The position numbers and the translations under genes are program-made. Shown here piece by piece: positions 16,961 to 25,859 of a stretch of DNA of 64,000 nucleotides. Each line of letters begins with the position of its first letter. Position 1 is the first letter of the stretch. This DNA comes from JAABVY01 sp964627935 (GTDB lineage Bacteria > Zixibacteria > MSB-5A5 > JAABVY01): the NCBI GenBank assembly GCA_964627935.1, contig CAZVLB010000010.1:1-64000 (forward strand), in the 5' to 3' direction. The notes beneath the pieces are model-generated. The model saw nothing but the letters and a program-made list of their open reading frames with translations. It was not told the DNA's origin and searched no databases.

Positions 16961-17578
16961 ATGAACTTAAAAAGACTTAAAGAGGCTGAAACCGAATTTC
17001 TTGAAAAATATCCAGGTGGTTTCAAGCATCCGGAGATGGTCAAAATCGCCAAAAAGCACAAAAAAGACATAATGGAAAATCTGGCCCGGGAATTATTTGC
17101 AGAAGAAAATTTCCAGCGACCGCTCGAGATCGCCAACTCGATGGTGCAGATCGTCTCGAAATCATCCATGGTATCATTGTTCGAAAAACCGAAATTTCGG
17201 GACATGGTCAAATCCCTGACGAAAAAGGAAAAGGTTGTGCTGGCGGGTGGATTGGAAGAATTGCTGCATGGTGATGAGAAACGCGGCTTTGAGGCTCTTC
17301 TCGGTGAACTATCTCAAAGAAAAATGGCCAAATGGACTCTGATGACGGTCATTCAAAACTATTACCGGCCGGATCATGATGTCTTTATTAAGCCGACCAC
17401 AACAAAAAATATTATCAGCAACCTGGATATCGACCTGGTTTACAACCCGCGGCCATCATGGGAATTCTATGAACCTTACAGGGACCTGATCAACAAAATG
17501 AAAAAGAAAGTTAGCAAGTCCCTCTCCCCCAGCAATGCGGCATTTTGCGGGTTTCTGATGATGTCATTCGATCAGTAG
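16961..17578 (+). CDS. Conserved hypothetical protein
   Basis: This is 205 residues from the ATG at 16961, chosen over an in-frame start at 16946 because AAAGAGG lies 6 bases upstream. The sequence is soluble, highly charged and helical, with SMVSLFEKPKFRDMV in the middle and SLSPSNAAFCGFLMM at the end. I recall these segments from a widespread uncharacterised family of about 200 residues, but no function is known to me. It precedes an SRPBCC-fold gene by 55 bases, so the two may be cotranscribed. Confidence 0.75.
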   Translation: MNLKRLKEAETEFLEKYPGGFKHPEMVKIAKKHKKDIMENLARELFAEENFQRPLEIANSMVQIVSKSSMVSLFEKPKFRDMVKSLTKKEKVVLAGGLEELLHGDEKRGFEALLGELSQRKMAKWTLMTVIQNYYRPDHDVFIKPTTTKNIISNLDIDLVYNPRPSWEFYEPYRDLINKMKKKVSKSLSPSNAAFCGFLMMSFDQ

Positions 17579-17633
17579 TATGTTTACATGTTTATGGATT
17601 ATTCTGAATTGCTAAAGATGAAAAGGAGCAGAT

Positions 17634-18083
17634 ATGGCAAAGCACAAGGTTGTAAATAAAAGCATCCGTATCGCCGCCCGGCCGGAAACGGTCTGGAATG
17701 TTTTGCTTTCGGAAGAAACATTTCCAAAATGGTGTGCGATTTTCATGGAGGGCAGTTATGCCGAATCTGACTGGCAGGAAGGCGGCAAGGCAGATTTTAA
17801 GGGACCGGATGGACGTGGAATGCGCAGCAACATTATCACCCACAAACAGAATGAGTTTATGGAAATGGAACACGCCGCTGTTTTGATTGACAATGAAGAG
17901 GTTTTTGAGGGCGAGCAGGCCGACGCCTGGATCGGACTGAGGGAATCCTACAGAGTAACCGGAAACGGTGATTCCTCCACACTTGAAATCAGGACCGAGG
18001 TACCGCTTGAAGACGCCGACTGGTTCAATGAAAAATGGGAAAAGACGCTGGCCGAGATCAAAATAATATCCGAGAATAAATAA
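17634..18083 (+). CDS. SRPBCC/START-like fold protein (AHSA1-type)
   Basis: This 149-residue protein begins with the strand-helix pattern of the family (VVNKSIRIAARPETVWNVLLSEETFPKWCAIF) and ends with a long amphipathic helix (WFNEKWEKTLAEIKIISENK). It has ESYRVTGNGDSSTLEIRTEV in the middle strands. Such proteins bind hydrophobic ligands in a deep cavity, and some assist stress responses; the ligand here is unknown. AAAAGGAGC precedes the ATG. Confidence 0.8.
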   Translation: MAKHKVVNKSIRIAARPETVWNVLLSEETFPKWCAIFMEGSYAESDWQEGGKADFKGPDGRGMRSNIITHKQNEFMEMEHAAVLIDNEEVFEGEQADAWIGLRESYRVTGNGDSSTLEIRTEVPLEDADWFNEKWEKTLAEIKIISENK

Positions 18084-18223
18084 GGCAAAGTCCTTTGCCA
18101 TCAGGAGCCATTCGTATTAATCTTTACAGACAGTGGAATTTCTATTTATCTAATTGCTTGTTCGTATTTCTTCAACATGTTATTTTCCGGCACATACAAG
18201 ACCACGTCAAAAGCGGCGGCAAT

Positions 18224-18754
18224 ATGTTTGAACCGTATAATCCAGATCGCAAAAAGCAGTATATTGATTTCGAGATTCGAGATGCGCTTGAATCCGACTT
18301 AGCAGAGCTTGTCGATATGACTCTGCAGAGAGAGCCGGGAGATACGGTCAGGGTTAAAGAATCCCTGATGTCGTTTCTGGGAGATGCCCGGTCATCATTA
18401 CTTAAGGTGGCCGTCTATAATGGCCGCATCGTGGGATTCGGCAAGGCCAGGTATTATCGGGGCGAAAAAATCGAATTCCCCGGATGGTATCTTGCGGGGA
18501 TGATTGTGCTTCCAAAATATCGTGGTTGCGGAATTGGCACACGCCTAACCCTTGACAGACTTGACAGCATCAGGAGATTTGCAGACGAGGCATATTACTT
18601 TTCCAATGCCGCAAATAGTGTCTCGATCGAGCTGCATGAAAAACTCGGTTTTCAGCTCCTGCAGGATCATTTTGAGTTTCCCGCTGTTACCTTTTCCGAT
18701 AGCTTTGGTCAATTGTATCGAATCGATCTTAAGCGGATGACTGAGAGAGAATAA
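18224..18754 (+). CDS. GNAT family N-acetyltransferase
   Basis: This is 176 residues from the ATG at 18224; the frame is open back to 18095, but that segment looks non-coding. The acetyl-CoA site is clear: LAGMIVLPKYRGCGIGTRLTLDRL, the Q/RxxGxG/A motif A, followed by YFSNAANSVSIELHEKLGFQLLQ (motif B). Substrate unknown. It is followed without a gap by an oxidoreductase gene, so the two are probably cotranscribed. Confidence 0.8.
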   Translation: MFEPYNPDRKKQYIDFEIRDALESDLAELVDMTLQREPGDTVRVKESLMSFLGDARSSLLKVAVYNGRIVGFGKARYYRGEKIEFPGWYLAGMIVLPKYRGCGIGTRLTLDRLDSIRRFADEAYYFSNAANSVSIELHEKLGFQLLQDHFEFPAVTFSDSFGQLYRIDLKRMTERE

Positions 18755-18772
18755 ATGCCCGGAGTGATATTA

Positions 18773-19756
18773 ATGAAAGCTGCTGTCTATACTGAATTCG
18801 GATCGCCGGATGTGGTTCAGGTCAGAGATGTGCAAAAACCAGTTCCCAAAGATAATGAGGTATTGATACAAATTCATGCCGCATCGGTAACCTCTACAGA
18901 TTCCGCCGGGAGAAAAGCCGATTCATTGCTTACGCGGATGGCCTTCGGCTTCACCAAACCCCGCAATCAAATCCTGGGAACTGAATTTGCAGGTGTAATA
19001 GAGGAAATCGGCAAGGAAGTTACCCGGTTCAAAGTCGGCGATCAGATTTATGGCGCATCGGGCACAAATTTCGCCGCGCATGCTGAATATATCTGTCTGC
19101 CTGAGAATGGCGCACTGGCAATCAAACCGGAAATTATAGGATTTGATGAATCCACCGCAATATGCGAGGGATTTCTGACCGCCCTGCCCTTCTTGCGGGA
19201 TAATGGTAAAATAGAGAATGGGCATGATGTTCTCATTAATGGCGCATCCGGTGCTGTGGGGACAGCCGCCCTGCAGGTCGCCGGATACTACCAGGCAAAG
19301 GTTACCGGAGTATGCGGCACATTAAGTATTGATCTTGTCAAGTCGCTGGGTGCCGATGATGTGATTGATTATACAAAAAATGATTTCTCGAAAACAGGCC
19401 ATAAATACGATATCATATTCGATACGGTCGGCAAGAGCTCCTATTCGTATTGTAAAAATGCGCTCAAGGATAAGGGCATATATCTCACTACTGTTCCGAC
19501 ACCTGCTGTTATGATGCAAATGCTGTGGACATCGAAATTTGATAGTAAAAAAGCGGCGATAGCATTCACCGGATTACGGTCAGCAGAAAATAAAAGGAAT
19601 GACCTGGCATTTCTTAGTGAACTGGCAGAGACCGGCAAGATTAAGGCTGTTATTGACAGGAAATATCCTCTTGAGAAAATTTCCGACGCGCACAGGTATG
19701 TCGATACAGGTCATAAAAAAGGAAATGTGGTTGTAACCTTTGGCCATGACAGCTGA
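18773..19756 (+). CDS. Zinc-free MDR oxidoreductase (quinone oxidoreductase-like)
   Basis: This is 327 residues from MKAAVYTEFG at 18773, preferred because CGGAGTG lies upstream; an ATG at 18755 abuts the previous stop. The N-terminal GroES-like domain (1-120, GTEFAGVIEEIGKEVTRFKVGDQIYG) is followed by a Rossmann domain with NGASGAVGTAALQVAGYY (about 146-163), typical of NADPH-using quinone reductases or reticulon-4-interacting-type enzymes. The catalytic zinc ligands of alcohol dehydrogenases are missing. It probably reduces quinones or enones with NADPH. Confidence 0.85.
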   Translation: MKAAVYTEFGSPDVVQVRDVQKPVPKDNEVLIQIHAASVTSTDSAGRKADSLLTRMAFGFTKPRNQILGTEFAGVIEEIGKEVTRFKVGDQIYGASGTNFAAHAEYICLPENGALAIKPEIIGFDESTAICEGFLTALPFLRDNGKIENGHDVLINGASGAVGTAALQVAGYYQAKVTGVCGTLSIDLVKSLGADDVIDYTKNDFSKTGHKYDIIFDTVGKSSYSYCKNALKDKGIYLTTVPTPAVMMQMLWTSKFDSKKAAIAFTGLRSAENKRNDLAFLSELAETGKIKAVIDRKYPLEKISDAHRYVDTGHKKGNVVVTFGHDS

Positions 19757-19793
19757 GAAAGATTAAACAAAATTCTGGTTTGCACCCGGACAA

Positions 19794-20699
19794 ATGATGA
19801 TTTCCACTCTGTTTCTGGCTTTTTTTACACTGGTGGCATTTGCCGCCAACTCGATTTTGTGCCGTATGGTTCTGCTTTCCGGATCTATGGGCGCGGTCGA
19901 ATTTACATTTGTGCGTCTGTTAGCGGGGATTATAGTTCTCATGCCGCTTATCATATTTCACAGGAACTTCTTTTCCACAAAATCTGATGAACATCCTCCT
20001 CTGAGCATAAGCATACCAAATTTTCTTCCCGCTCTGGCCTTGTTTGGTTATGCACTATTCTTCTCTCTTGCTTATCTAAAACTCGAAGCCGGTTCCGGGG
20101 CATTGATATTGTTTGCCTCGGTACAGATCACAATGATTGGCGTATCGATTCTGGAGGGCAATCGGGTCTCGTCACTTGAATGGACCGGGATCCTGATTTC
20201 ATTTGCCGGACTGGTTTATCTGATGTCTCCCGGCCTGTCCGCGCCATCAACAATCGCCGCAACATTAATGATAGCTTCCGGCGTATGCTGGGGTTTTTAT
20301 TCTTTGCTGGGACGAAATCAACCGCGACCGATTCTTACAACTGCCCGAAATTTCCTGTTCTGCCTGCCGGGGGTTGTCATCCTGGGGTTGATTATGATTG
20401 TCGGTTATTCTCAGGAGCAAAGTTTTCAAGTTAATAGCAATGGTCTTTTGCTGGCAATACTATCGGGCGCGGTTGCCTCAGGCATGGGCTATGTGCTCTG
20501 GTATCTGACCGTGCGCAGAATTACTACCACGATCGCCTCTGTTGCTCAGCTTGCGGTGCCGGTACTTGTGGCAATCGGAGGGATTCTTTTACTTGATGAA
20601 AGCCTGACACTGCGCTTGATAATTTCATCAATCATGATAATCGGCGGGATCATGATTACGATACTGGGTGGAAGAAGGACGGAAACAAAAAACAGGTAA
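19794..20699 (+). CDS. EamA/DMT family transporter
   Basis: This 301-residue protein has about ten hydrophobic helices in two EamA repeats; the second begins near TIAATLMIASGVCWGFYSLLGR (about 150). FAANSILCRMVLLSGSMGAVEFTFVRLLAG opens the first. Members export or exchange small metabolites such as amino acids; specificity cannot be predicted. It starts 37 bases after the oxidoreductase stop. Confidence 0.85.
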   Translation: MMISTLFLAFFTLVAFAANSILCRMVLLSGSMGAVEFTFVRLLAGIIVLMPLIIFHRNFFSTKSDEHPPLSISIPNFLPALALFGYALFFSLAYLKLEAGSGALILFASVQITMIGVSILEGNRVSSLEWTGILISFAGLVYLMSPGLSAPSTIAATLMIASGVCWGFYSLLGRNQPRPILTTARNFLFCLPGVVILGLIMIVGYSQEQSFQVNSNGLLLAILSGAVASGMGYVLWYLTVRRITTTIASVAQLAVPVLVAIGGILLLDESLTLRLIISSIMIIGGIMITILGGRRTETKNR

Positions 20700-20708
20700 C
20701 TGCCATTA

Positions 20709-21440
20709 TCAATCAACCTGCTGCAGCTTTTTCTCTTTTCTTTTATAGTAGGATCCGATCAATGGGATTATGATCGGCAGAATTGCATATATCAGCCCGC
20801 CAAGAAGATCTATATTGGGTGGCATGATCCATGCAATCAGGGCTGCCACCAGTCCGGTCAGCGAAACAACCGTCCATGATACCGTATCCCCGTCGGTTCT
20901 GATAGCCTCAATTTCACTTAAATCGAGAACTGACTTCTGCAATCCTGCGCGAAGATGTAATAATGCCATGATCCCGGCCATGGCGAACAGCCCGATGCCG
21001 TAAATCATGAAAAGCCCGCTTAGTTCGTGACGCGCATATAAAGTAAACTTTGACGGAAAAAAGCCTCCACTGACCCATTCAAACAGGGCCGAGAACATGA
21101 GTCTCAATGGATAGATGTAAACAAGCAGCACGAAAATCAGGCCGATACTGAACATTATCGTCCAGCTATCCTCCAGGCCGTAGCGCCGGCTCCATGTCCT
21201 GTGGCCGAACCAGAATAGCATGATTATAAAGAAGCTGGATAAAAAAGAGGGTATCTGCTTGAGGGCCAGTATCAATTCGGAGAAGTTTTTTGGGATCTCA
21301 CCAACCGATATCACCAGCATTGTGATGGCAAAGGCGAAGGCGGCATCCATGAAAGTTTCCAGCCGGGTCGTTTCACGGCCACGGATACTGAAGCCGTCTT
21401 TCATACGCTCGATATCCCCGATTTTTTTTGATAAGGCCAT
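20709..21440 (-). CDS. TMEM175-like (DUF1211) integral membrane protein
   Basis: This 243-residue protein has about six transmembrane helices. The first carries RLETFMDAAFAFAITMLVISV, matching the RxxxFxDAxFAFAIT signature of bacterial TMEM175 potassium-channel proteins. The second repeat is less conserved, and a membrane-embedded channel role is inferred from the family. It stands alone, convergent with the EamA transporter and separated from it by 9 bases. Confidence 0.75.
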   Translation of the reverse strand: MALSKKIGDIERMKDGFSIRGRETTRLETFMDAAFAFAITMLVISVGEIPKNFSELILALKQIPSFLSSFFIIMLFWFGHRTWSRRYGLEDSWTIMFSIGLIFVLLVYIYPLRLMFSALFEWVSGGFFPSKFTLYARHELSGLFMIYGIGLFAMAGIMALLHLRAGLQKSVLDLSEIEAIRTDGDTVSWTVVSLTGLVAALIAWIMPPNIDLLGGLIYAILPIIIPLIGSYYKRKEKKLQQVD

Positions 21441-21552
21441 AGCTCTAAACCTGATTTAGATTTACTATTATCATACAAATGAAAATGGCACGCTCTCCAT
21501 ACGTTATATATGTTTGATTATGATGTCAACATTGAATTCATCTTAATGGAAT

Positions 21553-22275
21553 TTACAGTGGTTTAAGGCTTGACATGCCCCCATCAATATTCAGGATTTG
21601 TCCTGTAATCCAGCTTGAATTGTCGTCAAGAAGATACACCACTGCCGATGCTATATCATACGGACGTCCAATTCTTTTCAGCGGATGCCGCTCAGCAGAC
21701 GAATTACGTCGCTTATCATCAGAAAGCAGGTTTTCCGCCATTGCCGTATCTGTTAGCGAGGGCGCGATTACATTGACGCGAATATTCTGCCGGGCCCATT
21801 CCGCCGCAAGCGACAGGGCCAGTCCCTCAACAGCCGATTTTGCGACTGAGATTGAAGCATGATAACTCATGCCAATCCTCGCGGCAACAGTACTGAATAA
21901 TATGACTGAAGCATCTTTCGATTTAATCAGTTTTTTCTGACAAGCCCTGATGCTTTTCACGGCACCAATCAGATTGATGTTCAGGTCATTCAGAAAATCT
22001 TCAATCTTAAGCATCTGAAACGGCTTCAGGTTTATAGTACCGGGACAATAAACCAGACCATTTAAATATTCGGGCAAACTATCAGTCAATTTGGATATAT
22101 CATCTGATGTAACATCCAATTCAATATAGTTGACTCCCCACTTGTCATATTCATTGATGCTTGCCCGGGAAGCGCACCAAATACCAACATCTTTCTTGGC
22201 CAGAATCTCGACTACTGCCTTGCCAATTCCCGAGCTTCCCCCTACTACCAGATAATTTTTCATCTTATTATTCAT
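21553..22275 (-). CDS. Short-chain dehydrogenase/reductase with substituted catalytic Tyr
   Basis: This 240-residue SDR has the cofactor motif VVGGSSGIGKAV (9-20), LVYCPGTINL in place of the usual NNAG, a Ser in ILFSTVAARIGM, and a C-terminal GQILNIDGGM. At the active site the usual YxxxK reads ISVAK, so the catalytic Tyr is Ile while Lys is kept; a Tyr lies four residues earlier (SYHAS). Homologues with HASxxxAK instead of YxxxK exist to my knowledge. Enzymatic activity is therefore uncertain. It lies 27 bases downstream of a small membrane-protein gene on the same strand. Confidence 0.85.
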   Translation of the reverse strand: MNNKMKNYLVVGGSSGIGKAVVEILAKKDVGIWCASRASINEYDKWGVNYIELDVTSDDISKLTDSLPEYLNGLVYCPGTINLKPFQMLKIEDFLNDLNINLIGAVKSIRACQKKLIKSKDASVILFSTVAARIGMSYHASISVAKSAVEGLALSLAAEWARQNIRVNVIAPSLTDTAMAENLLSDDKRRNSSAERHPLKRIGRPYDIASAVVYLLDDNSSWITGQILNIDGGMSSLKPL

Positions 22276-22302
22276 CTCCGGACCCCTTTATATCAATTAA
22301 CT

Positions 22303-22734
22303 TCAGTTAACTTTATCGTATATGATAATTAGTATAATAACTGTTTTGCCGCTCCACAACACAACTCGTAGAAAATTAGATTTAACCAATCTGCTCACAT
22401 ATTGCCGATTATATCCTTCCGCGAGCCTGCGATGAAGAGGCAGCTGCACGGTGAATGTAACAAACCAGATCAGAATAGCCAATGCAAGATTGCCATAAGC
22501 CAGATACATTGACATCCCCCAAAAACCGAAGAAAGGAAGCAAAGCCGCACCTATCAATTCTCCAAACATTAGCGGCACCACTATATAGGATGTCAATCTC
22601 TGATGTGCCTGTTCATAGGTCCTAAAATACTTTGCACCAACGGCATGGAACAGCGGATAGTGCACAATTTGCACAAACCAGATTATCCCTGTCAACATCA
22701 AAGTAGAAACAAGATTAATTATTAAAACTATCAT
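22303..22734 (-). CDS. Conserved four-helix membrane protein
   Basis: This 143-residue protein has four hydrophobic helices (about 2-24, 47-68, 78-98, 120-138). Polar signatures are WFVQIVHYPLFHAVGAKYFRTYEQAHQR near the first helix and QLPLHRRLAEGY before the last. It belongs to an uncharacterised group often called conserved hypothetical; no function is proposed. It is probably cotranscribed with the SDR gene downstream. Confidence 0.7.
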   Translation of the reverse strand: MIVLIINLVSTLMLTGIIWFVQIVHYPLFHAVGAKYFRTYEQAHQRLTSYIVVPLMFGELIGAALLPFFGFWGMSMYLAYGNLALAILIWFVTFTVQLPLHRRLAEGYNRQYVSRLVKSNFLRVVLWSGKTVIILIIIYDKVN

Positions 22735-23006
22735 CCCAACCCCTTTGTTAACCTAATAACAGCTATAAAACACTAAATTTACTTCAACGAACTCTAACGC
22801 ATGCCAGGTTGATCCCGAAATCTTATGTCTGACCTCATGTTCAATGCTATAAATTGCGGCGCATAACAGAATTGATCTAGAATCCATAGCGATAATTGCA
22901 TGTGATTACATATTTTAATTGAGATTGTATCCCCAAATATGATTGACTTTTTCATCTCCCGCATCAAATTGCTATCAAAACTATATAATTACAGAAAGGT
23001 ATATTT

Positions 23007-23507
23007 ATGGATAAGTTCAAGGCGGCTGTGTGGAGCCAGTTTGGGGCAGCTGTCGATACTATTGAAAACGTTATCCGTCATTGCCCCGAGGATTTATGGC
23101 GCGACAACTCCCGCAAACATATGTTCTGGTATATCGCTTATCATACAATCTTTTTCCTCGATTTCTATATGTCGGGAACTGATCAGGGATTCAAGCCCCC
23201 GGAACCGTTTACATTAAGCGAACTCGATCCGGCCGGAGTTCTCCCGGAACGAACATACACTCAGGATGAGCTCTTGAATTACCTTGATTATGGCCGTCAG
23301 AAAAGCCGTAAATTCATATCAGAAATGACTGAAGAAAGCGTCCATGAAAGATGCAAGTACGCACGTCCTGAACTCAGCAACCTGGAACTTGTATTCTATA
23401 CAATGCGTCATGTCCAGCATCATGCGGCCCAGTTAATCGCTATCCTTAGGCAGGAGATTGATTCAGCTCCGGGTTGGGTGTTCAGGGCAAAAACCGATCT
23501 GGAATAG
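23007..23507 (+). CDS. DinB-family protein
   Basis: This 166-residue four-helix-bundle protein has putative metal-binding His in AYHTIFFLDFYM (about 46-57) and RHVQHHAAQLIAILRQ (about 130-145), the typical DinB_2 positions. DinB-like proteins include thiol-dependent transferases for bacillithiol or mycothiol and stress proteins. Substrate unknown. Its stop is 5 bases from the stop of the convergent TPR gene. Confidence 0.85.
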   Translation: MDKFKAAVWSQFGAAVDTIENVIRHCPEDLWRDNSRKHMFWYIAYHTIFFLDFYMSGTDQGFKPPEPFTLSELDPAGVLPERTYTQDELLNYLDYGRQKSRKFISEMTEESVHERCKYARPELSNLELVFYTMRHVQHHAAQLIAILRQEIDSAPGWVFRAKTDLE

Positions 23508-23512
23508 TTGGT

Positions 23513-25150
23513 TTACATTCGCGAGCTTGTCAGTTCGATATCAGCACGCGACCAGGCTTCATTGAATTTCCGATGTACATCTTCTGCCTCGGATTGTTTA
23601 CCCTGCTGATCAAGTGAATGATAGAGGCCAAACAAAGACCATCCATTATCCGGCCATTCATCAAGGTCACGTCGATAGACCTGTTCAGCCTCCGATGGAT
23701 TCCCGGCTTCCAATAAAATTGCGCCCAGCGTTTGCCGTGCCGGAATAAACCACGGCGGCGGTTCATAATACCCCAGGTTATCCTCGAATGATACCGCCCG
23801 GCGCAGATGATCTATGGCCCGATCATAATTCTGGCTGGCCGCTTCTATTTCTCCGGCAAGCATGTTGGATGCGATATTCAGGACCTTTCGTGTTGTATTG
23901 GCTCCCCAGGCATCCATCTGCGCAATACTGCCATCATTGATCATATCATTAAGCTGACTCAGTTCATGATTGGCGCTGTCGGCCTGGCCGGTTCGCAGGA
24001 ATGCCATCCCGCGCGCATAATGCCAGACTGCGGTCGGATACAGAAGCTCCTGTGGCGGTCGGGGCTGAGCCAGCATCTCATCCCACATGCCAAATCTGGC
24101 CATAGCGACATAGCGCAATGAATAGCCCATAGTCAATGATCCATAACCGGGCTGATAAAGCTGTTTTTCAAGAATCAGGTCGCGGGTAATATTGGCCGCC
24201 TCAAGGGTCTTTGCTCCCCATCCTTCCATGGACGCGGAGAAGCATAGATAAATTGAATTATGCGGAATATAGGAAATTCGGTACATGCCATGGGCGCCAT
24301 GCCGGTCAAGGTATCTGCGATCGGCATCGACAGCATCCTGGTTGACATCGGTAGCATCGGCGAATCGTCCGATCTGCAGATAGATATGCGACGGCATATG
24401 TGTCAGATGCCCCACGCCCGGGACCAGGCCGCGAATTCGGTCCGCGGCATCGATGCCCATTTCGGGATGATGTGTCTCGACCGTATGAATATAAAAATGA
24501 TTCGTGCCGGGATGATAGGGTTCTTTTTGCATCGAATTTTCCAGCGTCTCGATTATTTCCGCGCCGGTTTGATTGGGCTTGCCGTTGGCCTGCCAGTAAT
24601 CCCAGGCTGTGGTAATCATCAGGGCCTCGGCAAACAACGCCTGTGCATCGGCATCATCGGGATATTTAGCGGCCAGCTTTCGCATAGCATCGACATACTC
24701 AAAATTATGGCTCCGTCGGCTTTGCGCACTACCCTGGTATCGTGCCGCCAGGGCATTGATATAATCCTCTTCCTTCTGCGACACCATCCCGGCCAGTTGC
24801 TGCGCCTTCTGTATTGACTCACGGGCGATTTCTGCCGCCGGCGCCGACATGGCCGAATTTATATGCGGCCCTAATGACAGCGCCTCGCCCCAGTAGGCCA
24901 TGGCACATTGCGGATCGAGCCGTTGCGCCTGACGGAACGAGCGTACCGCCTCGGCATGATTGAAACCGTAATGCAGTATCAGCCCCTGGTCAAAATATTC
25001 CTGTGCCTGTGGATTGTTCGTTGTGACCTTATGAGTATGATCCCCCAAATTTTCCAGGAGCGGCGCATAAGGCTCCTGCTCCTGCGCAATCAGCAAACTT
25101 GAAAATGCAAGTACTGATATTATAAAAGTTGCGGCAATTCGACTTCTCAT
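23513..25150 (-). CDS. Secreted tetratricopeptide-repeat protein
   Basis: This 545-residue protein has a signal peptide (1-22) and TPR-like helices from about 47 (YFDQGLILHYGFNHAEAVRSFRQAQRLDPQCAMAYWGEAL) to the C-terminus (AGNPSEAEQVYRRDLDEWPDNGWSLFGLYHSLDQQGKQSEAEDVHRKF). The central region has conserved His-rich turns (HMPSHIYLQIGRFADAT, NHFYIHTVETH). It resembles a widespread family of periplasmic TPR proteins of unknown function. It starts after a GGAGGT ribosome site. Confidence 0.8.
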   Translation of the reverse strand: MRSRIAATFIISVLAFSSLLIAQEQEPYAPLLENLGDHTHKVTTNNPQAQEYFDQGLILHYGFNHAEAVRSFRQAQRLDPQCAMAYWGEALSLGPHINSAMSAPAAEIARESIQKAQQLAGMVSQKEEDYINALAARYQGSAQSRRSHNFEYVDAMRKLAAKYPDDADAQALFAEALMITTAWDYWQANGKPNQTGAEIIETLENSMQKEPYHPGTNHFYIHTVETHHPEMGIDAADRIRGLVPGVGHLTHMPSHIYLQIGRFADATDVNQDAVDADRRYLDRHGAHGMYRISYIPHNSIYLCFSASMEGWGAKTLEAANITRDLILEKQLYQPGYGSLTMGYSLRYVAMARFGMWDEMLAQPRPPQELLYPTAVWHYARGMAFLRTGQADSANHELSQLNDMINDGSIAQMDAWGANTTRKVLNIASNMLAGEIEAASQNYDRAIDHLRRAVSFEDNLGYYEPPPWFIPARQTLGAILLEAGNPSEAEQVYRRDLDEWPDNGWSLFGLYHSLDQQGKQSEAEDVHRKFNEAWSRADIELTSSRM

Positions 25151-25315
25151 CTAACCTCCGGGTAATAAAAGAAATGGTGTTCTGATAATTAGATTGCATG
25201 GGAGGCGGAGAAGTTTCTTATTGTATTGGTTCTTAAAAAGATTGAGTGCTTTTTTGTAGCGTACTGAACTTTAACGACTTACCTAATCTCACGGGTTGCC
25301 TCTCAGCAAAACCAC

Positions 25316-25343
25316 TTGGCAAAATCCGGTTTTTGGTTATATT
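25316..25343 (+). promoter_or_regulatory. Possible promoter of the metal-efflux operon
   Basis: TTGGCA (25316-25321), 16 bases and TATATT (25338-25343) lie about 50 bases before the small Cys-rich gene. No obvious metal-sensor operator was seen. Confidence 0.45.
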
Positions 25344-25395
25344 AACAGCGAATTTCCATTGGAACTTATGTAATATTGGAGTAGTTTAATCCGAT

Positions 25396-25722
25396 ATGGG
25401 ACTGCATGCCAAAATTCTGAAATACAGCAGGTTTGTTTCAATTCTGGTCGCTTTATCTTTTCTGGCAGCGATGTTTATGGTAATGCCGGCGGAAATCGTA
25501 CCGGCCGAGGATGAGCATGACTGCGAGGAACATTGCGAAGATGCCTGCCAGGGGTGTACCGACTGCCTGCATTGTTTCAGCAAAGTGCAGTTCATAATGA
25601 CTTTTGATACGGCAGTTTACGAATTTTACCTGCACATGGAATCGGCAATCAACGCCCCCGAATTTCAAAGCGAAAATATCTTCGCCTCGAATATAGACCA
25701 TCCCCCTCAGAATATCTCATAA
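25396..25722 (+). CDS. Small Cys/His-rich secreted or anchored protein beside czcBA
   Basis: This 108-residue protein has one N-terminal hydrophobic segment (about 11-33), then an acidic Cys/His cluster (about 38-60) with DEHDCEEHCEDACQGCTDCLHC: nine potential thiol or imidazole ligands in 22 residues. The tail is HPPQNIS. It probably binds a soft or borderline metal in the periplasm and may sense it or hand it to the CzcB protein encoded next. Known small metal-system proteins such as DUF2946 members are comparable, but I cannot assign a family. Confidence 0.6.
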   Translation: MGLHAKILKYSRFVSILVALSFLAAMFMVMPAEIVPAEDEHDCEEHCEDACQGCTDCLHCFSKVQFIMTFDTAVYEFYLHMESAINAPEFQSENIFASNIDHPPQNIS

Positions 25723-25859
25723 TCTATCCCCGGGCCGGAGTATGTCCGGCATTTCAATAATCAATTTCTATAGCTGATCGCCTGAAGGAAAAATTGCATG
25801 CAATTTACAATTCCTGTAAGCTATCAGTGATTTCAGCATTCATATTGGGAGATAAGAAT

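Noticed and set aside
24260..24817. Plus-strand 185-codon frame opposite the TPR gene
   Set aside because: It is a shadow of a well-supported gene, with no homology-like motif and no ribosome site.
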